Translations under genes and position numbers: made by a program | Assembly (NCBI GenBank): GCA_023634235.1 | Contig: JAMKCF010000016.1 | Coordinates: 10,042,866 to 10,106,865, forward strand | DNA length: 64,000 nt | From: Pisaster brevispinus | Lineage: Eukaryota > Echinodermata > Asteroidea > Forcipulatida > Asteriidae | Reading direction: 5' to 3' | Part shown: positions 22,199 through 33,422 of the stretch, one piece after another | How positions within the stretch are numbered: the first letter of the stretch is position 1 | Layout of the letters: every line of letters starts with the position of its first letter | Notes under the pieces: model-generated | What the model saw: only the letters and a program-made list of their open reading frames with translations | Told to the model about the DNA's origin: nothing | The model's database searches: none

Positions 22199-25100
22199 AT
22201 GGCAGACCCAGAGCCTCCAGAGGGTTTCTTCGAGGACAGGGAACTACCCCCAGATGGGAACCAGGAACCCAAGTCGGTGTCTGATGGATTTAATTTTGGT
22301 TTGTATTTCGTTGTGTGTGTGATGACTAATTTGAGTATGGTTCTGATTAGTTAGCCCCTGTAAATACATAGTCTATAGACGATAGGATTAGTAGTGCCAA
22401 TATTAAATAATAGGGTCCTACTGTACTATTAAAAAATACCGTCAACACGCCATCAACGCACCGTCAACACGAACAGTACCGTCAACACACCGTCAACACC
22501 TCCAAAATACATTTTATTTTTAAATCGACAAAAGAGGCATAGTATGGGCTAAAAAAGGAGAATTTCCATTGGTTTTAAGTTACATTTGTTACATTTTATT
22601 TATGAAATTTGAGTGTTTTTTTTCACGCAAAAAATATCTTTAAGCAGCATAGCCGCCGCCTTAGTGCCACAGCAAGGTGCCCTCTGTTGTCCATATTGTA
22701 CAATCTCCATGAGAAGGCAAGATGGCGCCCAACGGCTATGCTGCTTAGCGAAAAGAAAATTCACGTAAAAACCCTGCATTTTCACAAAAGAAATGTAAAC
22801 CTCAACCCAATGGAAATTCTCCCTCAGCCCATACTTTACAGTTCTACGCCTCTTTCGTCGATTTAAAATGTATATTGGAGGTGTTGACGGTGTGTTGACG
22901 GTATTTAAACACATTTGTTTGAAGCTGCTTATTTGTAATCTGCTTATTTGTAATTGTTTTTTTCACTCTTTGTATATTTTATTGTTCTCTTTATGCGCTT
23001 AGAGGCTTATGCATTAGGCGCTTTACAAATGTCTTTATTATTATTATTATTATTATTTAGTAGGACCACCAATATACGCTGGACTCCCTCCGCTTCTTGG
23101 CCCTACGCCCAACATTGCCCAAGTGGCAAGTACCTCCAGGAGGTGAAATAATTTTTCTCAAATATAATATCCACGTTTTTATGACGAGATTTTTTCCCCA
23201 GCTGTCACTTACCGTAGCCTAGCTCATTTGTGTAGAGCACATTATTCATGATTAACACGAAAATGTGCGCGCTGTGCGCTAAGTAGGGCCTACTACATGT
23301 AGTAATACAATAAGCTAACAACATGTAGACCCTAGTATGGATATTGGATAATACAGTTCGATAATCCATGGAGATTAGAAACATTACTTCCTCCAGGTTC
23401 TGTAGGACTAGGTGTAAGTCAGTGTTACGATTTATCATAACTAGTTAACACTCCATGGTCCTCCTGACTGTAGTTGTTGCGATAATCGTAACCCTCCATC
23501 CTCTTGACGGTCGCAGACCGGAGGGTTACGAGACACCTATGGTAAACAAATATCCGTAGGCCCTATGTGCAGTTTCGACAATTTTTTGCCAGACTAGTCA
23601 TCAGATTTTCATTTCCATTTTTTATTTTTGTTTGCAGTTACAGAGCTCTTTGCTGACTATGGATGGTACATTCTTGTAGTAGCTTTCGTGTTGATGTACC
23701 TACAGAACCGATTTGGCTCAAAGATTGGTAAATGGCAGCAGAAACGGAGTAACGACAGCGGTCTGGCTCATTATGGTGAGAAGGTAGATCCCGGAGTCAT
23801 ATATACAAATTCCCACAAACCATTCTGAGATGGGGCGGGATACATTACTATGACTCTGTTAGGTTTGGATAAATTTGTCTGTAGTCTCCCGAGTTCCGAG
23901 TTGTACTCCGCGGCAGTAGAATAAAAAGCAAGACAACTTCTCAAAGATTAAATCTACACAGCAAAGTAGATATATAATACACACAGTATCAGGCTTTGAA
24001 CTTCGCTCTTGAAGGGGCACGGCAATTTTCCCCTGGTATGGGGCACTCTATGAGGAAAATGTAAATTTGTATTGGAACTTTGCAAAGGGGCACCACAGCA
24101 AAAGCACAGGGCACCCAGCCGGCAAATTGCTGTGGGTGCCGTGGGTTATATCGAGGCCTGGGCTCTTCCCTCTTTGTAAGTTTTGAGGCATTGCTAAATC
24201 TGGGTTTAAATGTAGGGTCATAGATTAGTTTCTGTCAACGTAATGCTGATTTATTGGTAAAATTTTAAAGAAAGATACAGTAAAAAGTCACCTGTGAAAA
24301 GGTTCAGCTGAATACTGCAGGGATGTGACTTCTCCGTTTTTAACCGGAAATCTGTTATTTTTTACCCCCCCCCAAAAAAAAAATATATATATATATATAT
24401 AATAATTTGATTTTTTTTTATTATTGAGACCACAAAAAACATGAAGATAAAACCAAAAAGAATGCCCCAGAGTGCAGATTAGGGCTTTTAAAACAAAAGA
24501 TAAATGTATGTAAGTAGGCTTCGAGCTCGCAAGTTTTTGCCATCGCAAGCTTTCACGCTTTGCGCTCACAGTTCAGGGTTTGTTTTTTTTCAACAGCCTA
24601 TCACATCCCTGATATTGTCTGTTGAGAAAATAGCAAAAAGCTGTCACAGTGTTCTCACACGAGCATGAGGTGACGGCGGGTACCGACCGCATCTCAGGCC
24701 GCAGCATTTGGGAATGGACACCAACCCCCCTCTCAGAAAAACTGAGAAACAATTCATACACCAGCCACCAGGGCCCAATTTCATAGAGCTGCTTAAGCAC
24801 AAAAATTTGCTAAGCACAACAAAATTTTGCTTACCAGAATAAGGTTACCAGCCAAACTGCAATGTCACGTGTACAATTTGTGACTGGTATCCTGCTCATT
24901 TCTGCTTAGCAGGAAATTGTTGAGCATTATTTTCTGCTTAAGCAGCTCTATGAAATTGGGTCCAGGTGTTATCTACGTTTCTGAGTAGAATGTTGCTCTG
25001 ATTAAAAGATGCACACCACAATGTAGTAAAAAGCAAGAAGTGATCGCAGGATGTGATTTTTCCTTGCAGATGCCGCCACTGTGCTGTCAAGACAAGAGGC

Positions 25101-27715
25101 AATGGAAAAAGCCAGGCAACGAATGCAAGAAGAGTACGACCTGAAAGCAACTGAGCATGCTGAGAAGCAACAACTGGTGGGCTTGCACTTAGTTCCCAAT
25201 AGACGCCATCTTTACGGGCAAATTGCATTTTGGCTTGCTCAAATTATTAACGCAGCCGCGCAGTTTACTAACCAATTCTGCAATGAGTTTTGTGAAATGT
25301 GCGCGTGCTGCACGCCGTTCTTGCGCAAAACGCATGACTGTGTGTTCCAATTGCCCGTAAAGATGGCCGATTTACGTCGTATTGCAACCTATCTATTTCC
25401 AAAAATAAAATAAACAACCGTTGTTTACACCACTGTTATACCCTTGGTTATATTTTTGTAGCTGTTTTAAAAAAAAAAATTATGATGGAGTTTCAACCTT
25501 TTGGTAACCCCCTGGAGTTGTAGAATCCAATGAGCTTTTGGGAACGGTACCCTTAATGCAAGAGAAATAACAATAGACATTACGCACATGACATCATTTC
25601 AGTAGGGTGCCCTCGCCTAGAGGTCAAAATGAGGTTGTTCATTGGCCAATCCTGTGCGCCGAACGTACAAATCTGTGCGTTTCAATTATTTCGTCACCAT
25701 TTTACCTCTAGTCTAAGATGGCGGCTGGATGACGTCAATGCACGAGGTGTATAGGGGTTGATGAGGCACTTGTATTAACTTTGTACCAAGGCGACTACCC
25801 CAGGGCCCAATTTCATAGAGCTGCTTAAGCAGAAAATGTTGCTTAACAATTGTCTGCTAAGCAGAAATGAGCAGGACACCAGTCGCAAATTGTACAAGTG
25901 ACATAGTAGTTTGGCTGGTAACCATAATCTAGTTAGCAATATTTTGTAGTGCTTAGCTACTTTTTGTGCTTAAGCAGCTCTATGAAATTGGGCCCTGGTC
26001 ATTTGGCCTTATAGCATTCTTTGAACCATCTCTCAACTCCTTTGGAGTATGCAGGACCAGCAACCAAAATGGCGTACGGGCTGCTAATCATTTACATCAA
26101 CAAATTCTAACCCTTGCATGACCCATTTCTCCCTGGGTTCATGAGAAGCAGTTGTAGTCAAGTGTCTTGCTCAAGGACACAAGTGTCATGACCGGGATTC
26201 GAACCCAGACACTGATTGACTCGGCCAAACAAGAGTTTGATGCCAAGGCACACATTTGGCCCTTGCACATTTGAGAAAAGCAGGAAAAGCCACACATCAG
26301 GAAAACGAAATTGCCGCATTTTTCTTTCACCACGCATAGTCTGAATTCAGCTTAGTAGTGCAACATTTTTTCATCACTGTATTTATCTGTTCAAACCTTG
26401 CAGAGGGAGGAGGAGAAGAGGCGAGAACAGCTTGAAGACTGGGAGCGGCACAAACAAGGCCAGGGTTACAGATCTAAGAAGCTCAACAAGGACAACAAGC
26501 CCCCTTCTGGCGGGGAAGCCTCGGGAGGAGCCAGCAAAGACAAACCCAAAAAGCCATCACTAAGACCAGGTGAGTCCAAGTTAAAATGATGTAACATCAA
26601 GACGACGGTAACTCAACACCCAAACTGTTAGACTCTGATTATGGTGGTATGCCTGATCCCATGTAAAGCATAGTCAGTTTACTAGTGCAGTCTCAGTCCA
26701 ACACCATTCAGTAACTCAACACCCAAACTGTTGGACTCTGATTATGGTGGTATACCTGATCCCATGTAAAGCATGATCAGTTTACAGGTGCAGTCATCAG
26801 TCCAACACCATTCAGTAACTCAACACCCAAACTGTTGGACTCTGATTATGGTGGTATGCCTGATCCCATGTGAAACATAATCAGTTTTTCTAGTGCAGTC
26901 CTCAGTCCCAACAGAAACAAACTAAACGTGCAGCTGGATTTTTGATGGGCCTGGGGCGTTAAGGTTTAATAACATCAGAGGCAGGTGTCGATATAGCCTC
27001 TTGAAAAGTTTGTCCGATATTCAGAAGACGAAGAATAGGGTAAGTGCAGCAATGCTCTAGCAATGCAAAGGTCATGGGTTTGAATCCCACCTGAGTGATT
27101 TGCCTGTGGATTTTTTCACAGAACAAGGGAAAGTACGGAGTATACAGTTCTTATAAATACCCATTTGTGTACATTACAGGAAAGCTCCATTAAAGAATTT
27201 CTGAGTTTTGGCCACAAAACTCGGAAACTTTTCATCCTTTTCACCAATTAGGTGTGTTTACATTGAATTACTTGGGTCATTAAACTTGATGGATGAGCAG
27301 TTAATCTGCCTGGGGCAGTCAGCGGCCCTACCGGTTTGTGCATGATCCAATTAAGTCCACTGTTTGGAAAAGGAATTACAAGGAGACAACAGGTGTTAGT
27401 TGTCAGACAAAAAGGATGTTTCATTTGAGCCTCTTTTTTTTTTTTATGGAGCGTTCCGGTAATGTTAGGGTAAAAACCAAGTTATATTCTTTATCCCTGA
27501 TGCAAAAAACCCCCAGATTTTTTATTTTTTTTTGTTTTTACATTTATTAAAAGAACAAGTACAGGGTATGATTATTTTTATGAAATTAATAAATTGTTTT
27601 TGTTTTTGTTTTTTCCCCGCAAGCTTATAACCCAATGACAGGGGGCACAGGATCGGGGTTCAGACCAGCAAGAAGTCGATTCGGCGGTGGCGGCGGCCGT
27701 GGTGCATGAGGTTAA
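22199..27715 (+). CDS. SELENOS: Selenoprotein S (VIMP), complete, Sec codon TGA at 27707-27709
   Basis: ER-membrane selenoprotein that links the p97/VCP ATPase to derlins in ER-associated degradation. Exons: 22199-22298, 23638-23775, 25070-25176, 26404-26569 and 27624-27715; all phases agree. The total is 200 residues (human about 189). There is a short acidic lumenal N-terminus and one membrane segment at about residues 42-56 (GWYILVVAFVLMYL). A VCP-binding-like helix follows (LSRQEAMEKARQRMQEE, from about 85). Next comes a charged helix (REEEKRREQLEDWERHKQ), a Lys/Pro/Gly-rich tail and YNPMTGGTG, the counterpart of the YNPLSG motif in vertebrates. The frame ends Gly-Ala-TGA-Gly-TAA, so Sec is penultimate at residue 199 exactly as in vertebrate SELENOS. 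The exon 2 donor is taken at 23776 because it restores phase; reading on gives a short false end. The intron 3 donor GTGGGC is unusual but phase-correct. Confidence 0.95.
22477..22903. mobile_element. 427-bp MITE-like element with 24-bp perfect TIRs in SELENOS intron 1
   Basis: The termini start TACCGTCAACACACCGTCAA and are exactly inverted at the right end. Inner arms also pair (AATCGACAAAAGAGGC with GCCTCTTTCGTCGATT; GAGAATTTCCATTGG with its complement). Extra CCGTCAACAC units precede it at 22437-22476. Confidence 0.75.
24290..24640 (-). mobile_element. Dispersed repeat family A, copy 2 in SELENOS intron 2
   Basis: Reverse-oriented match to 236-600, and it extends further (GTCACCTGTGAAAAGGTTC at one end, GGTACCGACCGCATCTC at the other). 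An (AT)n run lies at about 24381-24402. Confidence 0.6.
24771..24963. mobile_element. Foldback element in SELENOS intron 2
   Basis: About 193 bp with termini GGGCCCAATTTCATAGAGCT and AGCTCTATGAAATTGGGTCC. It ends about 107 bp before SELENOS exon 3. Confidence 0.7.
25803..25994. mobile_element. Foldback element in SELENOS intron 3
   Basis: About 192 bp with perfect GGGCCCAATTTCATAGAGCT termini in inverted order. One of the best-preserved copies. Confidence 0.72.
26150..26250 (-). mobile_element. SINE family 1 head fragment in SELENOS intron 3
   Basis: Contains the segment AAGTGTCTTGCTCAAGGACA and a B box (GGTTCGAATCC on the minus strand) with a damaged A-box end. Confidence 0.5.
26605..26915 (+). 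repeat. Three tandem 104-bp repeats in SELENOS intron 4
   Basis: Each unit starts GTAACTCAACACCCAAACTG (near 26605, 26709 and 26815) and ends with CAGTCCAACACCATTCA or a variant. A stray fragment of the same unit (GCAGTACTCAGTCAAACAGA) is at about 54290. Confidence 0.8.
27048..27180 (+). mobile_element. Second tRNA-derived SINE family, copy 2
   Basis: Matches the 17760 copy through GCTCTAGCAATGCAAAGGTC, the B box GGTTTGAATCCC, and GGGAAAGTACGGAGTATACA. It lies in SELENOS intron 4. Confidence 0.55.
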
Positions 27716-27912
27716 AGTCCGTATGCAAAACAGATTGATCATGTGGCACAGGAGGCCGTCTTGATTGGTTAGGGGTTAAAACAAACTGCAGTGGTTTGCG
27801 GGGTCTGGTCACTCTGCCGGAAGAGACCAACAATGTTTAAATTGACTCTCCACCAATCAATTCAGCCCAGTAGAGTCACATGACTTATGTTCTGCATACA
27901 TAATAAAAGACA

Positions 27913-28107
27913 ATTTTCAGCTCTCTCACATGATACAAAGTAGAAAGGAGGCTACATAAATTGGTTAAACTTGACCTCATCTGCCCGGGCAAAAAAACCC
28001 GAAGTCAACGACTAAAAAAAGAGTCAAATTTAAAGACAGTTAGTACCAGCAAAGGTAAATCTTTTCCAGTTCAACAAAATGAACAAACTCGTGAGAGAGC
28101 TGAAAAT
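27913..28107. repeat. 195-bp segment bounded by perfect 17-bp inverted repeats
   Basis: ATTTTCAGCTCTCTCAC at 27913-27929 and its exact complement at 28091-28107. It could be a MITE or a structured 3'-UTR element of SELENOS. Confidence 0.7.
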
Positions 28108-28330
28108 AGGTCCAGCTGAGGTTGATGGTAATGGAACAAACTTATTCATGGTTGCAGGTAGTGGACCATTTGGGTAAAGATTTGATGATCATAGACTGTC
28201 GATGCTCGGTGGGTTGTGGAGAGGGCGCTCTCCCCACCGCCCCCACTCTCCCCAGTCCTTGGTAGAATTGATCTTTTATGGCAGACTGACCTCGGTGTCC
28301 TTTGAAATTTGCACATCAAAAATTTGAAAA

Positions 28331-28411
28331 ATTCCAGGGGCTTATGATCAACCAAGGCGTACTGGGGGGGGAGACAAAAAAGGCACGGCGAGATCAAAAC
28401 ACCCATGGAAA
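28331..28411 (+). other. ATGA-containing foldback, weak SECIS candidate
   Basis: TTCCAGGGG and CCCATGGAA form an outer stem. ATGA at 28343-28346 faces GAGAT on the 3' side, which is the arrangement of a SECIS quartet. The inner helix is weak and a G-rich run sits in the loop. A better-folding relative lies at 32171-32235, which favours a repeat rather than a dedicated SECIS. Confidence 0.2.
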
Positions 28412-29129
28412 GGAGGTTGGGGCCTCTGAACTTGTCTCTCTGAACTCTGACCTGACCTCAAATGGTCACCTGCAACCATTTCTTGTCCATCCATCTGCGT
28501 GACGTCAGATGCATAAAAGGCGGCAAGCCAGTGCATCAGACCGATTAAAAACCTCTGATATTATTAAATAGTTCCTTCTTAAAAATAAGTGGTGAAGAAA
28601 AGTGTAAAAAAAAAAAAAAAAAAGTAACAAATGGGGTTTATAGTAAGTTGCAGTAGACTAGGTAAATCCATTGGCCAATTAGAGAGATCTTTCTTTCACC
28701 ACATCACAGCCATACTTTTGCCAACAACTGGAGGGCAACTCGTGTCAGATAAAGACATCGGTGCAAATTTAAAATAGCATTCTCTGAATGTATTGAAACC
28801 ACAATGAATTGATTAGAAATGTTGATCAAAGGGTCGTGTCACAATGGGCAATTTACGGGCAACTAGTTCCAAGAAATCTCCCCGAAAAAAAAAAAACCCA
28901 TTCACAAGTCAATTTTTATGTAATTTTTGCTTGAGTATTGTTAAGACATCGTCAGGAAAAAAACCTTCATCTTTTTTGTACATAGTGTGCCTTTTTGCAT
29001 GCAGTGCAGTTGGTTGCCTGTTAAGTCGATACCACAAAGCACAAAGATTCTTCTTAAGATGAGTTGTCAGTATCACCATAGTGATTTGTACTGTGACATC
29101 ACACTTTGCGTAGCAATTAAGATTGATTT

Positions 29130-29500
29130 GCACAATAAAGGAAACGTATACCTTTGGTTTTTGGAACCATTCGATTGTTTTAACCCTATAGAAATGTAGA
29201 TACATATATATACAATAAAACTAACCTGTGAAAATTTCATTTCAAAAGCATTTTTGAGATATCCGCGAAAAATCCAGAGCGGTTTTTATGTCCATGCAGG
29301 AAGAAAAATCCGTAATTGGAATACACAATCTGAGAAACATTACTGACAGTAGTATTTCTCAGATTCAAATTTTGGGGAGATAAAAACTGAAAAATCTTTT
29401 TCCATACCCACACTACATCGAGGTGAAATGATTCTCAAAATGCTTTATACTATCGAAAGCTGCTGTACTTCTAACCAAGTAAGTTTTTATTGCCATCGAT
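29130..29500 (-). mobile_element. Dispersed element B, copy 2 (reverse orientation)
   Basis: Begins TTTGGTTTTTGGAACCATTC, the reverse complement of the 20280 copy's end. It also contains TGTGAAAATTTCATTTCAAA and the AATCTGAGAAACATTAC hairpin. Confidence 0.65.
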
Positions 29501-30214
29501 TTGAAGAGTGATCACCAAACGTATACAGACCCCGTTAAGATCAATTGTAACTCTTTGTGAAATTGAGCCCAGGCCCCAAGACTACACAACCCCTGTGTTG
29601 TAGTCCTCCTAAATGTATACATGGTGGTGCATTTTTTTTCATTGGGCAAAAATACTGCATCAGAAGTCCTATAGTAGTTTGTCAACTGTTCAAAATGGCG
29701 GCCAGTTTTCAGCATGTAAACATATTCTCCTTAATGAGGCCAAAATCAGGTGTTGGGGTTTATGTAGGTTTTCAGGTACAGTTTTCTCGAATATGATTTT
29801 AGAAGAAAATATTTCACAGGAAAAAAAATGGTTCAAGTATGAACTTCATTTATCAGTAAGCTTTCAGACTGAAATTAATCAATGATGCTTACTAATACCT
29901 TTAATGTCATTCCACCAGTTCTGAGAAGTGTCTCATTTTTTAAACAATTTGTTTGGGGGGGGGGGTCATATTAAAGATAAATATTTGTACTGAGGTAAAG
30001 TACCACATTACTGATAAAAATAAAAACATTATCATCTTTGATCTGTGGAGTCAAATAAACATTTCCAGATTGGTTTTTTTCCAGGTTTCCAATATTGCTG
30101 CTTTATTCAAACCAAATTGAAGACTACGAACATTTCATTTTACCATCCAACTATTATTTTAGACCTTTGGAAGGCGAGAAAAAAATTGTGCCAAGCTAAT
30201 TTTGTGTTTGAGCA

Positions 30215-30412
30215 GGGCCCCATATCATAGAGCTGCTTAGCAAAAAAAAAATATTGCTTAACAATTTGCTGCCAAGGCGTAAATGAGCAGGGTACCAGTC
30301 ACAAATTATACACGTGATATGATATTTTGGCTGGTAACCTTGCTCTAGTCAGCATAATTTTGATGTGCTTATAGCTACTTTTTGTGCTTAGCAGCTCCAT
30401 GAAATTTGGCCC
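30215..30412. mobile_element. Foldback element (GGGCCCAATTTCAT family)
   Basis: About 198 bp with slightly diverged termini (GGGCCCCATATCATAGAGCT on the left, GCTCCATGAAATTTGGCCC on the right). Confidence 0.65.
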
Positions 30413-32130
30413 AGGCAGGCAGAAATAGCCTCTAGGGATCTCTTGCGGCGCAATCAAGCAAGATGTGACTATGCATTTGTATAGCCCCTCATTAACAATT
30501 CCAACAACAACCCATCCCTTTCTACAAATGGAAGATGCTAAATAACTTACATTATTTTTACATGAATAATGCAATAAAGTATGCAAAACAAAACAAATCC
30601 CATAACATACAATGCATCCATATTGATTATAAACATACACGTAAAAAAAAAAAAAAAAAAAAAAATCTTGGAAGCTTTAATAGACATTTTATATTGAATT
30701 TAGATAAACGAATATTCAAGTCTTATTTTACAATCAAAAACAAGCAAAAGGCTCTATCAATACACCTCATAACAAACAAATGAAACAAAAACAATACTCT
30801 GCAATCAAATCTACATCACATTAAGCTTATTGTTCAGCTAGAAAATAGAGTGCTAAATTTACACAAATTTATTGACAACTGTAAAGCTGCTGAATTCGTT
30901 TTTTTTAAATCTTGATCAAAATTGAAAATAACTTAACCCGTATCAGGCTGATCCCCTACGACTGGGGCTGTACATTAGGTTCTCCGAGCATGACATTAGC
31001 AGTAGGCCTCGGTGACTAGTGAAAGTCACTACCCAACTAGTTGCACTCCAAGTTATAGTCACGACTTTCCGACACTTGTCGCAACTTTTTTTTCAAAACC
31101 AAAGATTGTAGGCGGCAACTCTTTTGATGCAACACTGTATCAGTCATAGCAGACAATGACAATTATAGGCCCAGGGGGACCAGTGAAATATTACATGTAG
31201 TTGCGCTTTGGTTAGTCTTGGCTTCGACACTAGCCACCCAGGCCTAATAAGCAGGCCTTGAATTTGGGAGAAAAAACTGCAAGACGGCCAATTTATTTTT
31301 ACTGGACCGAGAAACCTTTTTGCCAGACCGGATCCAAAATGAGACAAACTTACGGACAACAACTTTGTGTAACCATTACAGATTGTTCATTTCTGTATAA
31401 ACCATCACCATAGGCCCAAACATTGCTAATCTTAAAAGTTGCTTTGCCCTTTATTTTCAGATAAAATATCAGGAAGATTACTAAGAAAAAGAAAAATGAA
31501 CAAATTTTTTTCTGAAATTGACCGGGAAGATCTTAAAAAAATAGGTGTCGAGTTTGGTGAATATGTAACGCTGTGAGGTCATGCACGGAGTCCCTGCCTT
31601 ATGGCCCTAGCCAATCCACAACAAGAGGTTTTTTTTTTTTGGTAGAGCACAGCGACGCAACAGCAAACATGAGTATGTTTGGTGTATGATAACAGTGGGC
31701 AATGTCATTTGCCCACAACATCGTTCAGTATTTACACTAAGATTACTCATAAAGAAACCACCCCTAACACAGCCTCCCTACCATAGGCAGCGCGACCTCT
31801 CGTCACTAACCCCTGGTAGGGATGTACTGAAAAACAATGCTGATTGGCTCCCAAGGGCGACTACTTTGCGTGCACGCTTGTTAACATCTTTTGAGCGCTT
31901 GTATGGCGCTTGTAGGATGCTTTGTTCGCGCGTGTGAGAATGCAAGTATTTCGACGCGATTCCATTTCAAATGAATCATGTTTTTACACAGTCACCCTGA
32001 ACTGCATACAATTAGACATCATCACAAGATCAAAGAGGAATGAGAGGGGACCAGTTGCTCTTTGACTTGATGCCTCTTTTGCGGTTACCATATTTGAGAG
32101 GGAGCGTAGAGTGGATTGGCCTCAGGCCTA

Positions 32131-32163
32131 ATTAAAATGTGCTAGATTCTAGCACATTTTAAT
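32131..32163. repeat. Perfect 33-bp palindrome
   Basis: ATTAAAATGTGCTAGA, a single T, then the exact reverse complement. It directly precedes the ATGA foldback at 32171. Confidence 0.85.
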
Positions 32164-32263
32164 GAACCAATTCCAGGGGTTATGAGCCAGCAAGGCGAAA
32201 AAATATGGCGCGGTGTGATCAATCACCCCTGGGAACTCGGTTGCCCCTAACAGACCCCACGAA

Positions 32264-32340
32264 CTGGGCCAAATTTCATAGAGCTGCTTAAGCATGCGTT
32301 GCAAAATTTCCCTTTATAACAAAAAGCAATTTAAAAAAAG
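32264..32340. mobile_element. Truncated foldback element
   Basis: Left terminus only (GGGCCAAATTTCATAGAGCT then GCTTAAGCA), running into a C-rich run. Confidence 0.45.
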
Positions 32341-33422
32341 AGAAGGACTCCCCCCCCCCCCCCCCCATCCCACACCTATCAATAAGCCAGTTCCCAGTTC
32401 CACTTTCAGGTATGCTAGACGGCAGCAGACTGGGTAATTCCATCTTTCTTGGAAATGCACCCTTGCTCTTGCCCTGCGCTGTTTTCATAACAGTGGAAGA
32501 CCAGCTGGTAAATCTGCTGCCACCTAGTGTCCCAAAGCTGACAAGGCTCAACAACAACAAGAACGGGCGACTAAAACCCTTCAGGTCTGCGGCCAGTTTT
32601 TAGTTAGCCTTTCATCAAGGCCTTCGTGGCTTAGACAAAACTGTGTAGCCGCAAAGTGTCTGAAAGGGCAGTGTGGTCTTAAATTCCAGCACGGCTAAAC
32701 ATACTGTCTAAGCTAGATGCCAGATGGTCGCGCGACTGACTGTGTTCAACCACTATTACTGCGCGACTGACTAAAAGGGGCCATTCAGAATAGTCAATGT
32801 TCAAAAATGTCCAGGTCACAGGAAATAACTGAAAATCTAAACTCAGTTTTTATAATAATAAAAAAGAAGTAAATTAATTAACAATTGAAAAAGAAGAAGA
32901 GAAGAAAAAGTACCCAGCTGGCCAAGATCGTCAATTTAATCCCTGATAAACTACAAAGTTGTTTGTTTAAGCCAGAAAAAAAAACATTGAAAACTACTGA
33001 TGTTGAAGACCTTTGGTTTAAAATGTCTGTTTCATTTGAGGCGTTACTTTGTTCTTCTGAAGCTATTCAATATTTAAAAAATTGAATTTTTTTTTAAACT
33101 TTGACTATTCTGAATGGCCCCTTAACTGGCCTTTAGTCAAATAACTGATGACGGGTGAACTTATCCAAACTTATTACAGGATGAAGCTCTAAGGCTGAAT
33201 CTGAAGTAGCAGCTATAGCTACGGCTACGACTGTTGCTAAGGATGCCCTATACTTTAACGCATGAGTGACACATGATGATCCAGCCGAAGCCAGAGCCGC
33301 CAAGGTGTCCCTACATTTGGAATTTTCTGGAGAGTAGGTACTTTGGGAACAATTTGGAGGCTTTTTGATCGGCTGCATATTTTGAGAATTGCATAATATG
33401 TACAATTATTCTTAAGTATAAG

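Larger units (their letters stand above)
27716..28620 (+). other. SELENOS 3' region: poly(A) signal, foldbacks, no clear SECIS
   Basis: An AATAAA lies at 27902-27907, about 190 nt after the stop. A 9-bp stem (TTGATTGGT with ACCAATCAA) spans about 27757-27848. A perfect 17-bp inverted repeat (27913-27929 with 28091-28107) starts six bases after the AATAAA. A strong GC hairpin is centred near 28228. An ATGA-containing foldback lies at 28331-28411. Sec insertion requires a SECIS, so one must lie here or downstream, but none matches the full form by eye. The first AATAAA may be bypassed. Confidence 0.45.
28620..33422. other. Intergenic stretch between SELENOS and BCL3
   Basis: No gene is supported. 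It holds element B (29130-29500), a foldback copy (30215), a 33-bp perfect palindrome (32131-32163), an ATGA foldback (32171-32235), a truncated foldback (32264) and a C run (about 32349-32366). A relic of the 9633 foldback (about 32600-32690) and a GCTACGGCTACGACT patch (about 33210) complete it. Confidence 0.5.

Noticed and set aside
23776..23828. Read-through end of SELENOS exon 2 giving a 66-codon ORF
   Set aside because: The continuation after the GTGAGA donor has no family similarity, and splicing at 23776 restores the frame with exon 3.
25177..25413. Extension of SELENOS exon 3 through the intron
   Set aside because: Frame stays open by chance but lacks similarity; the charged helix continues only in the exon at 26404.
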